Positions 15,939 through 24,521 of a stretch of 64,000 bases of DNA are shown piece after piece. Position 1 is the first letter of the stretch; each line of letters starts with the position of its first letter. The stretch is from Hyphomonadaceae bacterium UBA1933 (lineage in GTDB: Bacteria > Pseudomonadota > Alphaproteobacteria > Caulobacterales > Aquidulcibacteraceae): contig DDFH01000006.1 of assembly GCA_002337085.1 (NCBI GenBank), positions 649,098 to 713,097 of the forward strand, written 5' to 3'. The notes under the pieces are model-generated. The model did not search any database and was not told the DNA's origin. It saw only the letters and a program-made list of their open reading frames with translations. A program made the position numbers and the translations under genes.

Positions 15939-17015
15939 ATGCGTCCACAACCAATTAATAATATTATGGATATTGTGCCTTATAAAGGCGGGGAATCAAA
16001 AATCGCTGGTTTTGATAAGGTTCACAAATTATCTTCAAATGAAAACCCATTGGAATGTTCGAAAAAGGCACGTCAGGCCTTTATTGAAGAAGCGCAAAAC
16101 CTTCACTCTTACCCTGATGGTGCGCATACAAAATTACGTGAAGCAATTGCGGGTCGTTATGGTCTTGACGTAAATCGTATCATTTGCGGCAATGGTTCAG
16201 ATGAGTTGTTTCAGCTTTTGGGACGTTCATTCATTGCACCGGGTGATGAGATTATTCAATCTGAATATGGCTTTCTTGCATATGGCCTATTGGCGCAGCA
16301 GCAAGGCGCAAAGTGTATCTCTGCCAAGACCAAGGATTATGTAACCCAAATTGATGCAATAATTGCCGCAATTACCCCAAAGACCAAGGTTATTTTTCTT
16401 GATAATCCATCAAACCCAACGGGAACTTATATAAGTTTTGATGAAGTAAAGCGTCTTCATGCCGCCTTGCCTTCACATGTTATATTGGTTCTCGATGCCG
16501 CATATGCCGAATATGTGAATAATAATGATTATTCTGCTGGGCTTGAACTGGCAGGGGAATTTGAAAACGTAATTATGACACGCACCTTCTCAAAAATTCA
16601 TGGACTTGCAGCATTGCGTATCGGCTGGGGTTACGGTGCGCAAAACATTATTGATGCGATGAACCGCGTGCGCGATCCGTTTAATCTTAATTCTGCGGCG
16701 ATTGCGGCGGGGGTTGCGGCATTGAACGACCATGAATTTGTTGCCGCTTCAAATGCCCATAATAGCAATTGGCTAGAAATTCTAAGTAGCGAATTTGCGG
16801 ACAATGGTTTTAAGGCAATTCCAAGTGTTACTAATTTCATTATGGTTGAGTTTGATAGTGAAAACACTGCCAATCGCTTTGATGAACATTTAAAATCATT
16901 TGGCATAATTGCCCGCAAAATTGGCTCTTATAATTTATCACAAAATATACGTATTTCTATTGGCACAGACGAGGCCAACCAATTGCTTATAAAGGCAATG
17001 AAAGAGTTTAAATGA
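15939..17015 (+). CDS. hisC: Histidinol-phosphate / aromatic aminotransferase
   Basis: A 358-aa fold-type I PLP aminotransferase of HisC length. Seen: HKLSSNENPLECS, GRYGLDVNRIICGNGSDELFQLL, FLDNPSNPTGTYIS, LVLDAAYAEYV, and the PLP lysine in TRTFSKIHGLAALRIGWGYG. Placement between chorismate mutase and tyrA, with a 4-base overlap with tyrA, suggests that it transaminates prephenate or 4-hydroxyphenylpyruvate as well as imidazole acetol phosphate. The Zymomonas HisC encoded beside its cyclohexadienyl dehydrogenase gene (tyrC) is known to have this double role. No his genes adjoin. Confidence 0.93.
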   Translation: MRPQPINNIMDIVPYKGGESKIAGFDKVHKLSSNENPLECSKKARQAFIEEAQNLHSYPDGAHTKLREAIAGRYGLDVNRIICGNGSDELFQLLGRSFIAPGDEIIQSEYGFLAYGLLAQQQGAKCISAKTKDYVTQIDAIIAAITPKTKVIFLDNPSNPTGTYISFDEVKRLHAALPSHVILVLDAAYAEYVNNNDYSAGLELAGEFENVIMTRTFSKIHGLAALRIGWGYGAQNIIDAMNRVRDPFNLNSAAIAAGVAALNDHEFVAASNAHNSNWLEILSSEFADNGFKAIPSVTNFIMVEFDSENTANRFDEHLKSFGIIARKIGSYNLSQNIRISIGTDEANQLLIKAMKEFK

Positions 17016-17917
17016 TGTTTGAAAAGCTCGCGATAATTGGTATCGGATTGATTGGTTCTTCTATTGCGCATAAAGTCAATGCGGCGAAACTTGCCAAAGA
17101 AACCGCGCTTTATGATGCTTCTGAAACCGTGCGGGCGCGTGCCAAAGAGCTTGGCTTGGGTGTTGTTTACGATAATTATACCCACCTTTTACATGGTGCA
17201 GAATTGGTTATTATCTGCACCCCATCAGGCGTTATTGCCACTGTGGCACAAGAGATTATGCCATATCTTGATAGTGGTGCAATCCTATCGGACGTGGGTT
17301 CGGTAAAAGGTGAAATTATTAAAAACATCATCCCTTTTTTGCGTGATGATATTTATTTTGTTCCTGGTCACCCGCTTGCAGGGACGGAGTTTTCAGGACC
17401 TGATGCCGGTTTTGCCAGCCTGTTTGAAAACCGCTGGTCGATTATTTGCCCGCTTGATGACGAGCGTGTGGATTATAAAGCGGCACAGGAAAAATTGGTC
17501 GAATTTTGGAAAGCTCTGGGCGCAAATGTCGAAATCATGAATGCGCAGCGTCATGATATGGTTTTGGCCGTAACCTCGCATATTCCGCATTTGATTGCTT
17601 TTACTATTGTTACCACTGCTGAAGATATTGAACATGTAACAGAATCCGAAGTGGTTCAATATTCGGCATCAGGTTTCCGTGACTTTACCCGTATAGCCGC
17701 ATCGGATCCGACCATGTGGCGCGACGTTTTTCTTTTGAACAAGGATGCAATTCTTGAAATCCTAAGCCGCTTTTCAGAGGATTTAACCGCCCTTAAACGC
17801 GCAATACGTTGGGATGATGGTCAACTTCTGTTTGATACAATAACCCGCGCCCGTAGAATGCGCAAAGAAGTAATTGATGCAGGGCAAGATATTAATAAAC
17901 CTAATTTTGGAAGGTAA
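17012..17917 (+). CDS. tyrA: Prephenate / arogenate (cyclohexadienyl) dehydrogenase
   Basis: A 301-aa TyrA without an ACT domain. The N-terminal Rossmann motif LAIIGIGLIGSSIAHKV, LVIICTPSGVIATVAQEI, the SDVGSVKGEII segment, and the catalytic region FVPGHPLAGTEFSGPDAGFASLFENRWSIICP are all present, as is VTSHIPHLIAFTIV with its conserved His. It oxidatively decarboxylates prephenate and/or arogenate, giving the tyrosine branch. Two tandem ATGs (17012, 17015) are possible; the first overlaps the hisC stop as ATGA. The following 249 bp (17918-18166) are AT-rich, with no terminator or gene seen. Confidence 0.95.
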   Translation: MMFEKLAIIGIGLIGSSIAHKVNAAKLAKETALYDASETVRARAKELGLGVVYDNYTHLLHGAELVIICTPSGVIATVAQEIMPYLDSGAILSDVGSVKGEIIKNIIPFLRDDIYFVPGHPLAGTEFSGPDAGFASLFENRWSIICPLDDERVDYKAAQEKLVEFWKALGANVEIMNAQRHDMVLAVTSHIPHLIAFTIVTTAEDIEHVTESEVVQYSASGFRDFTRIAASDPTMWRDVFLLNKDAILEILSRFSEDLTALKRAIRWDDGQLLFDTITRARRMRKEVIDAGQDINKPNFGR

Positions 17918-18166
17918 TTATAAAGATTATACTTATGTAGAAATCGATTGCTTTAATTAATTAAGGCCTCATTATATTTAAGTGTTCATAATAAAATAAT
18001 GTGATTATTATAAATGACGCTATATTATGCTTGTCAAATTTGAATTCATGTAATTATAGATAGCTATAATACATGTTAAATTGGTCAGGAATGTCGATAT
18101 TTTAATTGTTGCATTTAGAATATTATAATGTATGGACGAATAAAAATATAATAAATGTGGTTTGAT

Positions 18167-18811
18167 ATGAAATTGAATATTATTATTACTTCAACCCGTC
18201 CAAATAGGGTTAGCCCTTGTATAGGCAAGTGGTTTTACGAGGTTGCAAAGCAAAATAACAATGGCCTTCAGGTAGTTTTAACCGATTTGGCAGAGGTGAA
18301 TTTGCCTTTATTGGATGAGCCATATCACCCATCAAAACACCATTATTTACATGAACATACAAAAATTTGGTCAAATATTATTGAGACATCTGATGCCTTT
18401 GTATTTATTTTACCGGAATATAATTCGTGTGCCCCGCCATCTTTTGTAAATGCAATCGATTATTTGTATAATGAATGGAATTTCAAGCCGGTTGGGTTTG
18501 TTGGCTATGGCGCAATTAATGGCGGCCGCCATTCGGTTGAAAATGCAAAAAGTCTTATGGAGGCGGTGATGGCGCTTCCGGTTGAACAATCCGTGATTAT
18601 TGAACACGCGGTTGAGCAAATGGACGACGATACTTTTCACGCCAAAGATACACAAATAAGTGCTGCAAAGCGTATGATAGAAAATATCGCGGTCGTTGCT
18701 TCCGATCTGCACGAAATGCGCACCCCTGGCAATTTAGAAGCCGTTAAGAAAGTGTCTTGGAACAAATTCGCGCCTTGGCACGCTGATATTCTTTCTCAAG
18801 TCGGTCGGTAA
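18167..18811 (+). CDS. NADPH-dependent FMN reductase-family flavoprotein
   Basis: A 214-aa flavodoxin-fold protein. The FMN phosphate loop is ITSTRPNRVSPCIGKWFYE, and the flavin-contact segment is FILPEYNSCAPPSFVNAIDYLYNEW, followed by KPVGFVGYGAINGGRHSVENAKSLMEAV, all in the order of the azoreductase/ChrR-like FMN_red family (PF03358). The Gly usually found in PEYN-x-G is Cys here. It probably reduces flavins or quinones with NAD(P)H. I prefer the ATG at 18167; another in-frame ATG lies at 18155. The 3' end overlaps the convergent nitronate monooxygenase gene by 68 bp. Confidence 0.85.
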   Translation: MKLNIIITSTRPNRVSPCIGKWFYEVAKQNNNGLQVVLTDLAEVNLPLLDEPYHPSKHHYLHEHTKIWSNIIETSDAFVFILPEYNSCAPPSFVNAIDYLYNEWNFKPVGFVGYGAINGGRHSVENAKSLMEAVMALPVEQSVIIEHAVEQMDDDTFHAKDTQISAAKRMIENIAVVASDLHEMRTPGNLEAVKKVSWNKFAPWHADILSQVGR

Positions 18812-19706
18812 TTTTGGCAATTGGCGCGATTTCTTTGATTGCGCCAATCCCTTGACCAGAGCCCCAAATATCTTTCCATGCCTTTGCGCCGGTTGCGGCA
18901 GCGCCAAAATCCATTTTTGTTTTGTCGGCATCAGGAAGATTATCGGGATCAAGCCCTGAATTGGCAATTGATGGCTTTAAATAATTGCCGTGAATCCCCG
19001 TAAAATAGTTTGAATAGACAATGTCATTGGCATTCGAATCAACAATCATTTGTTTATATTCTTGGGTGGCGCGTGCTTCGTCTGATGCAATAAAGACCGA
19101 ACCCGCATACGCCAAATCTGCACCCATTGCCTGTGCCGCTAAAATGGCATCACCCGTGGCAATTGCGCCCGATAGCGCAAGCGGGCCATCAAACCATTCA
19201 CGGATTTCTTGAATTAACGCAAATGGTGATAATGTTCCCGCATGACCACCCGCACCGGCAGCAACCGCGATTAAGCCATCAGCACCCTTGGAAATTGCCG
19301 ATTTTGCGTGGCGATTATTGATGATGTCATGCATCACCACACCACCATATGAATGAATGGCATCATTGACCATCGGCACAGCACCAAGTGAGGTGATTAC
19401 AAGCGGAACTTTGTACTTAACACATGCCTCAACATCATGTTGTAAGCGAGCATTGGAATTATGCACGATTTGATTAACGCCAAATGGGGCGGCGGGCTTA
19501 TCAGGGTTTCGGGTATTATAATTACCCAATGTATCAGTGATTTCATCAAGCCATTCGTGAAGCTGCGCCTCCGGGCGCGCATTAAGGGCAGGGAACGTAC
19601 CAATTATACCCGACTTACACTGTTCAATCACCATTTTTGGATTGGAAATAATAAACATCGGCGAGCCAATAAGCGGCAAACGCAAGTTTTTGAATAATTG
19701 GTGCAT
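18744..19706 (-). CDS. Nitronate monooxygenase-family FMN enzyme
   Basis: A 320-aa TIM-barrel flavoprotein of the NMO/2-nitropropane dioxygenase family. Seen: LRLPLIGSPMFIISNPKMVIEQCKSGIIGTFPALNAR (N-terminal FMN site), PLVITSLGAVP, GADGLIAVAAGAGGHAGTLSPFALIQEIREWFDGPLALSGAIATGDAILAAQAMGADLAYAGSVFIAS (phosphate-binding GG motifs and the AGGHAG catalytic His region). Class I NMOs oxidise propionate 3-nitronate and alkyl nitronates. The class is not resolved, and the C-terminal 80 residues are less conserved. It is convergent with a flavin reductase, which could supply reduced flavin, though these enzymes usually need no partner. Confidence 0.88.
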   Translation of the reverse strand: MHQLFKNLRLPLIGSPMFIISNPKMVIEQCKSGIIGTFPALNARPEAQLHEWLDEITDTLGNYNTRNPDKPAAPFGVNQIVHNSNARLQHDVEACVKYKVPLVITSLGAVPMVNDAIHSYGGVVMHDIINNRHAKSAISKGADGLIAVAAGAGGHAGTLSPFALIQEIREWFDGPLALSGAIATGDAILAAQAMGADLAYAGSVFIASDEARATQEYKQMIVDSNANDIVYSNYFTGIHGNYLKPSIANSGLDPDNLPDADKTKMDFGAAATGAKAWKDIWGSGQGIGAIKEIAPIAKITDRLEKEYQRAKARICSKTLS

Positions 19707-19732
19707 ATTTTTCGTCCCTTTTTATTTACTTG

Positions 19733-19857
19733 CTTCCCTTGAGGGAAGCTGTCGCGCGAATGCGTGACTGAAGGGTGGCTTTAGCATTGCAAACATCTGC
19801 ACCGTTCACCCTTCCGTCAAAATGCTTCGCATTTTGCCACCTTCCCTAAAGGGAAGG
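19733..19857. repeat. MITE-like intergenic element with palindromic ends
   Basis: The ends are CTTCCCTTGAGGGAAG (19733-19748) and CCTTCCCTAAAGGGAAGG (19840-19857), each self-complementary and mutually inverted. Inside lie the inverted pair GAAGGGTG (19770-19777) and CACCCTTC (19807-19814), and the hairpin CAAAATGCTTCGCATTTTG (19818-19836). The element is about 125 bp, non-coding, and sits between the start of the nitronate monooxygenase gene and the end of the Sel1 gene. Similar CTTCCCT...AGGGAAG repeats are, to my memory, common in alphaproteobacteria; no second copy was seen here. Confidence 0.65.
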
Positions 19858-19965
19858 AGTTACCTTAATAAATGACTAGCAATATAAATGTCAAACGATT
19901 GTTTGAATTTGTTCTAATGTTTTAATTGTGAGCCCGAAGGGCGAGGGTAGGGTTTTGAATAGCTT

Positions 19966-20400
19966 TTATTTCCTGCCGATTGCGTCACAACCTTCATGGT
20001 CGCCAAGGTTACAGCCTTTGGTATAAAGCTCCTTGGCCTTTGTGGGGTTTATATCCACGCCATAACCCTTGTCATACATATTGGCGAGGTGGGTGCAGCC
20101 CGTGCCATTATTCAAGCCACATGCCATTTTAAAAAATTTAAGGGCATCATCATCCGATGGATCCATGCCGTTACCCATATAATACATATGCCCAAGTAAA
20201 AAGCAGGCATCGCCCTCATTGGCTTCGCATGATTTTTGGAATTTATCTTTTGCGGATGTATAGTCTTTCTCTTCAAGCGCGGCTTGACCGGCTTTTACTC
20301 TTGCGCTTTGCGCATTGGCATTTGTTACAACGCCGATAGTAGCCATTATGGCGATTGAAGCACAAATCAATTTCAATGCATTTTTCAATGAGCGTTTCAT
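19966..20400 (-). CDS. Secreted Sel1/Hcp-like repeat protein
   Basis: A 144-aa protein. An N-terminal signal peptide (MKRSLKNALKLICASIAIM...ANAQS) is followed by three Sel1-like helical repeats, each with a cysteine pair: KSCEANEGDACFLLGHMYYMGNG, MACGLNNGTGCTHLANMYDKGYGV, KGCNLGDHEGCDAIG. Cys pairs in Sel1 repeats are a feature of Helicobacter cysteine-rich proteins and imply disulfides in the periplasm. The function is unknown; such proteins often mediate protein contacts. I chose the ATG at 20400 because GGAGGATAAG lies right in front; the longer frame to 20466 is unlikely. Confidence 0.8.
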   Translation of the reverse strand: MKRSLKNALKLICASIAIMATIGVVTNANAQSARVKAGQAALEEKDYTSAKDKFQKSCEANEGDACFLLGHMYYMGNGMDPSDDDALKFFKMACGLNNGTGCTHLANMYDKGYGVDINPTKAKELYTKGCNLGDHEGCDAIGRK

Positions 20401-20528
20401 CTTATCCTCCGAAAACCTGCACTGTGCCTTGGCTTCACTTTTGTTTCTCAAAACACAGTGCCTCAAGGTGGGGGCATAATAGGCTTATACTGGGGGCTTC
20501 GCTACATGCGAATTGTCGCAACTAAAAC

Positions 20529-20556
20529 AAAAGCCCCGAAAAGTTTCGGGGCTTTT
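20529..20556 (-). terminator. Rho-independent terminator directly downstream of atpD
   Basis: AAAAGCCCCGAA and TTCGGGGCTTTT pair around a short loop; on the minus strand a T-run ends the stem. It begins 30 bp after the atpD stop codon, leaving no room for atpC, and closes the atpHAGD operon. Confidence 0.85.
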
Positions 20557-20585
20557 AATAATTTTATCTCGAAAGTTTAAAGCTA

Positions 20586-22028
20586 TTAAGCTTCTTTCGC
20601 CATTTTAGCGGCTTTTTCGATTGCTTCGTCGATATTGCCAACCATGTAGAAAGATTGCTCAGGAAGGTGGTCATATGCGCCTTCTACCAAGCCTTTAAAG
20701 CCTTTGATAGTGTCTTCAAGTGCAACCAATTTACCAGGAGAACCGGTGAATACTTCCGCAACGTGGAACGGTTGAGATAAGAAACGCTCAACTTTACGCG
20801 CACGAGAAACCACCAATTTGTCGTCTTCTGACAATTCGTCCATACCCAAAATCGCGATGATGTCTTGCAACGCTTTATATTGTTGCAAAATCTCTTGAAC
20901 GCGGCGAGCAGTTTCATAATGTTCTTTACCAACAACGCGTGGCTCTAGGATACGAGATGTTGAGTCAAGTGGGTCAACCGCAGGGTAAATACCTTTTTCC
21001 GCGATTGAACGGTTAAGAACTGTGGTTGCGTCCAAGTGGGCGAATGATGCCGCAGGAGCAGGGTCGGTCAAGTCATCCGCAGGAACGTAAATCGCCTGAA
21101 CCGAAGTGATTGAACCTTTAATGGTTGAGGTAATACGCTCTTGCAAGCCACCCATATCGGTAGCAAGTGTTGGCTGATAGCCCACCGCAGAAGGAATACG
21201 ACCAAGAAGTGCAGACACTTCTGAACCCGCTTGGGTAAAGCGGAAGATGTTATCCACGAAGAACAACACGTCTTTACCTTCTTCGTCACGGAAATATTCG
21301 CAGATTGAAAGACCAGTCAAAGCCACACGAGCACGTGCGCCAGGAGGTTCGTTCATCTGACCATAAACCAATGTACAACGAGAACCTTCAGTCGAGCCAT
21401 TGTTTTCTTTAGGGTCAACGTTCACTTTTGATTCGATCATCTCATGGTAAAGGTCGTTACCTTCACGAGTACGTTCGCCAACGCCTGCAAGCACTGAATA
21501 ACCACCGTATGCTTTTGCGATGTTGTTGATAAGCTCTTGAATAAGAACGGTTTTACCAACGCCCGCGCCGCCGAACAGACCGATTTTACCACCTTTTGCA
21601 TATGGGCAAAGAAGGTCAACAACTTTGATACCAGTAACCAAAATTTCTGGGTTTGGTTTTTGGTCTTTAAAGTCAGGGGCCGCTTTATGGATTGAACGAA
21701 CGCCTTCTGGTGCATTGATTGGGCCTGCTTCGTCAATCGGTTCACCGACAACGTTCAAAATACGACCCAATGTGCCAGGACCAACCGGAACCATGATTGG
21801 TGAACCAGTATCTGAAACTGGTTGACCGCGAACAAGACCTTCGGTCGCGTCCATTGCAATGGTACGAACAGCGTTTTCGCCCAAATGCTGCGCAACCTCA
21901 AGAACCAAGCGTTTGCCTTGGTTTGTGGTTTCCAATGCGTTCAAAATATCAGGAAGTGCGCCTTCAAATACAACGTCCACAACCGCACCAATAACCTGTG
22001 AAACTTTGCCTTTCGCTTCGATAGACAT
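20586..22028 (-). CDS. atpD: ATP synthase F1 subunit beta
   Basis: A 480-aa catalytic F1 subunit. Seen: Walker A GLFGGAGVGKTVLIQEL, the catalytic Glu region GVGERTREGNDLYHEM, VYGQMNEPPGARARVALTGL, Walker B DVLFFVDNIFRFTQAG, and the C-terminal DELSEDD (DELSEED homologue). The ATG at 22028 was chosen over an in-frame GTG at 22040: MSIEAKGKVSQVIGAVVDV is the normal start, with GAGAAAAG just upstream. It is last in the atpHAGD unit, 48 bp after atpG, and a terminator follows at once; no epsilon gene is present. Confidence 0.99.
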   Translation of the reverse strand: MSIEAKGKVSQVIGAVVDVVFEGALPDILNALETTNQGKRLVLEVAQHLGENAVRTIAMDATEGLVRGQPVSDTGSPIMVPVGPGTLGRILNVVGEPIDEAGPINAPEGVRSIHKAAPDFKDQKPNPEILVTGIKVVDLLCPYAKGGKIGLFGGAGVGKTVLIQELINNIAKAYGGYSVLAGVGERTREGNDLYHEMIESKVNVDPKENNGSTEGSRCTLVYGQMNEPPGARARVALTGLSICEYFRDEEGKDVLFFVDNIFRFTQAGSEVSALLGRIPSAVGYQPTLATDMGGLQERITSTIKGSITSVQAIYVPADDLTDPAPAASFAHLDATTVLNRSIAEKGIYPAVDPLDSTSRILEPRVVGKEHYETARRVQEILQQYKALQDIIAILGMDELSEDDKLVVSRARKVERFLSQPFHVAEVFTGSPGKLVALEDTIKGFKGLVEGAYDHLPEQSFYMVGNIDEAIEKAAKMAKEA

Positions 22029-22076
22029 ATCTTTTCTCACTCTCTCAAAATCATTTCGCCCGTTTGGGGCAACAAA

Positions 22077-22964
22077 TTAAACGGCTTGCGCCCCTGCGAT
22101 AATCTCTGTCAATTCGGTGGTAATCATTGCCTGACGTTTGCGGTTCATTTGCAGCGTCAGTTTTTTGATTAAATCACCGGCATTGCGCGTTGCGTTATCC
22201 ATAGCACCCATTTGTGCGCCATAGAAACCAGCGTTATTTTCCAAAAGACCACGAAGAATTTGGCTATTCATATAACGTGGCAATAATGCCTCAAGAATAG
22301 TTTCTTCTGATGGTTCATATTCATAGACACCAGAATTGGCATCAGTCTTTGCATCAGTTTCGGCAAGTTCAACCTTGACCGGAATAAGCTGCTGCACAGT
22401 TGGAATTTGTGAAATCACAGAGCGGAATTTTGAATATACAAAATGTGCAACATCAATTTCACCAGCATCAAATAATTCGACCATTTTGTCGGCAACTTCT
22501 TTCGATTGTGCCGCGCCAATTGTGCGAACTTGTGAAAAGTCGATGTGACCAACCGATAACTCACCAAATAGGCGCTTTAACTGATCGCGTCCTTTTTTGC
22601 CGACGGTAAGGATTTTTACCTTTTTGCCATCAGCCTGAAGCTCTGCCACCAATTCACGAGATTTTTTCACGATATTCGTGTTAAAACCACCGCAAAGACC
22701 GCGTTCAGAAGTGGCAACCACCACCAAATGCACATCATCTTTGCCTGAACCGCTTAACAGTTTTGGCGCCGCTGCTGAACCCTGAACCGAAGCAGCAAGA
22801 TTGGCAACAGTTGCTGCAATCTTCTCCGAATAAGGGCGCGCAGCCTCAGCAGCCTGTTGTGCGCGTCTTAATTTAGATGCCGCCACCATTTGCAATGCCT
22901 TGGTAATCTTTTGTGTAGATTTCACCGAGGTAATGCGGGTGCGAAAATCCTTTAAGGAAGCCAT
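22077..22964 (-). CDS. atpG: ATP synthase F1 subunit gamma
   Basis: A 295-aa central-stalk subunit. The N-terminal coiled coil MASLKDFRTRITSVKSTQKITKALQMVAASKLRRAQ, the ATSERGLCGGFNTNIVKKSRE segment and the C-terminal helix MGAMDNATRNAGDLIKKLTLQMNRKRQAMITTELTEIIAGAQA are all typical. It rotates inside alpha3beta3 and normally binds epsilon, whose gene is not found here. It begins 11 bp after atpA. Confidence 0.98.
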   Translation of the reverse strand: MASLKDFRTRITSVKSTQKITKALQMVAASKLRRAQQAAEAARPYSEKIAATVANLAASVQGSAAAPKLLSGSGKDDVHLVVVATSERGLCGGFNTNIVKKSRELVAELQADGKKVKILTVGKKGRDQLKRLFGELSVGHIDFSQVRTIGAAQSKEVADKMVELFDAGEIDVAHFVYSKFRSVISQIPTVQQLIPVKVELAETDAKTDANSGVYEYEPSEETILEALLPRYMNSQILRGLLENNAGFYGAQMGAMDNATRNAGDLIKKLTLQMNRKRQAMITTELTEIIAGAQAV

Positions 22965-22975
22965 GTTTTAAATCC

Positions 22976-24517
22976 TTAAGCAGCAAAACCTTTGGTGAAT
23001 TCATCAAGCGCAGCGATGATTTTACCTTCGATGCCATCTTTCTTGATGTCTTTTTTGTCTTTAACTTCTTGTGCCAATGCTTTGTATTTTCCAGCCAAAG
23101 CCTGACGCAATTCTTGTTCATAACGCTTAACTTGAGAGGTTTCGATACCGTCCAAGTAACCTTTTGTACCAGCGTAAATCAAGATAACTTGCTCTTCAAC
23201 TGGAACCGGCGCGAACTGATCTTGTTTAAGAAGTTCGGTCAAACGTGCGCCACGGTTAAGTGTTTTTTGGGTTGCCGCATCAAGGTCAGAACCGAATTTA
23301 GCGAATGCCGCCAATTCACGGTATTGCGCCAATTCACCTTTTACAGGGCCCGCAACTTGTTTCATTGCTTTAACCTGTGCCGATGAACCCACACGAGAAA
23401 CTGATAGACCAACGTTAACCGCAGGACGAATACCTTGATAGAACAAATCAGTTTCCAAGAAAATCTGGCCGTCTGTGATTGAAATCACGTTGGTTGGAAT
23501 ATATGCAGAAACGTCGTTCGCTTGGGTTTCGATAACTGGAAGTGCAGTCATAGAACCTGCGCCATTGTCATCATTCAATTTCGCCGCACGTTCAAGAAGG
23601 CGAGAGTGAAGATAGAATACGTCACCAGGATAAGCTTCACGACCAGGAGGACGACGAAGAAGAAGTGACATTTGGCGATAAGCAACCGCTTGTTTGGTCA
23701 AATCGTCATAAATGATTAGTGAGTGCATACCGTTATCACGGAAATATTCACCCATTGTTGCACCGGTAAATGGCGCAATATATTGAAGAGGTGCAGGATC
23801 AGAAGCGGTTGCCGCAACGATAATTGAATATTTCAATGCGCCACGCTCTTCAAGAGTGTTTACAAGCTGGGCAACGGTTGAACGTTTTTGACCGATAACC
23901 ACGTAAACGCAATATAGTTTTTCTGATTCAGTAGCATCGCGGTCATGCGCATCTTTTTGGTAGATGATTGCGTCAATCGCGATTGCAGTTTTACCAGTTT
24001 GACGGTCACCGATAATCAACTCACGTTGGCCACGACCGATTGGGATAAGAGCATCAATAGATTTGATGCCGGTTTGCATTGGCTCATGCACAGATTTACG
24101 TGGAATGATGCCAGGTGCCTTTACGTCAACTTTTTTACGGTCATCGATATCAACCAATGGGCCTTTGCCGTCGATTGGTTCACCCAATGCGTCAACAACG
24201 CGGCCAAGAAGACCTTTACCAACAGGAACAGACACGATTTCGCCAAGGCGTTTAACGGTGTCACCTTCTTTAATACCACGGTCATCACCGAAGATAACCA
24301 CACCAACGTTATCACGCTCTAGGTTAAGAGCCATGCCTTTAACGCCGGTTCCAAATTGAACCATCTCACCGGCTTGAACGCTGTCAAGGCCGTAAACACG
24401 GGCGATACCGTCACCAACGGAAAGAACGGTACCAACATCAGCAACCGTAGCATCTGCACCGTAATTTTTGATTTGATCTTTTAGAATTTTAGAAATTTCT
24501 GCGGCACGAATATCCAT
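22976..24517 (-). CDS. atpA: ATP synthase F1 subunit alpha
   Basis: A 513-aa non-catalytic nucleotide-binding F1 subunit. Walker A is IIGDRQTGKTAIAIDAI; GRVVDALGEPIDGKGPL, SIIVAATASDPAPLQYIAPFTG and the VGLSVSRVGSSAQVKAMKQVAG segment with the family arginine finger (SRVGS) are intact. The usual N-terminus MDIRAAEISKILKDQI fixes the start at 24517; an in-frame extension upstream is not conserved. The gap from the atpH stop codon is 4 bp. Confidence 0.99.
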   Translation of the reverse strand: MDIRAAEISKILKDQIKNYGADATVADVGTVLSVGDGIARVYGLDSVQAGEMVQFGTGVKGMALNLERDNVGVVIFGDDRGIKEGDTVKRLGEIVSVPVGKGLLGRVVDALGEPIDGKGPLVDIDDRKKVDVKAPGIIPRKSVHEPMQTGIKSIDALIPIGRGQRELIIGDRQTGKTAIAIDAIIYQKDAHDRDATESEKLYCVYVVIGQKRSTVAQLVNTLEERGALKYSIIVAATASDPAPLQYIAPFTGATMGEYFRDNGMHSLIIYDDLTKQAVAYRQMSLLLRRPPGREAYPGDVFYLHSRLLERAAKLNDDNGAGSMTALPVIETQANDVSAYIPTNVISITDGQIFLETDLFYQGIRPAVNVGLSVSRVGSSAQVKAMKQVAGPVKGELAQYRELAAFAKFGSDLDAATQKTLNRGARLTELLKQDQFAPVPVEEQVILIYAGTKGYLDGIETSQVKRYEQELRQALAGKYKALAQEVKDKKDIKKDGIEGKIIAALDEFTKGFAA

Positions 24518-24521
24518 TGCC

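Noticed and set aside
17918..18154. AT-rich gap after tyrA searched for a small RNA or terminator
   Set aside because: No stable GC stem, T-run or tRNA cloverleaf was visible.
22029..22040. GTG start 12 bp upstream for atpD
   Set aside because: It would add MRKD before the conserved MSIEAKGK start; the ATG at 22028 fits the family.
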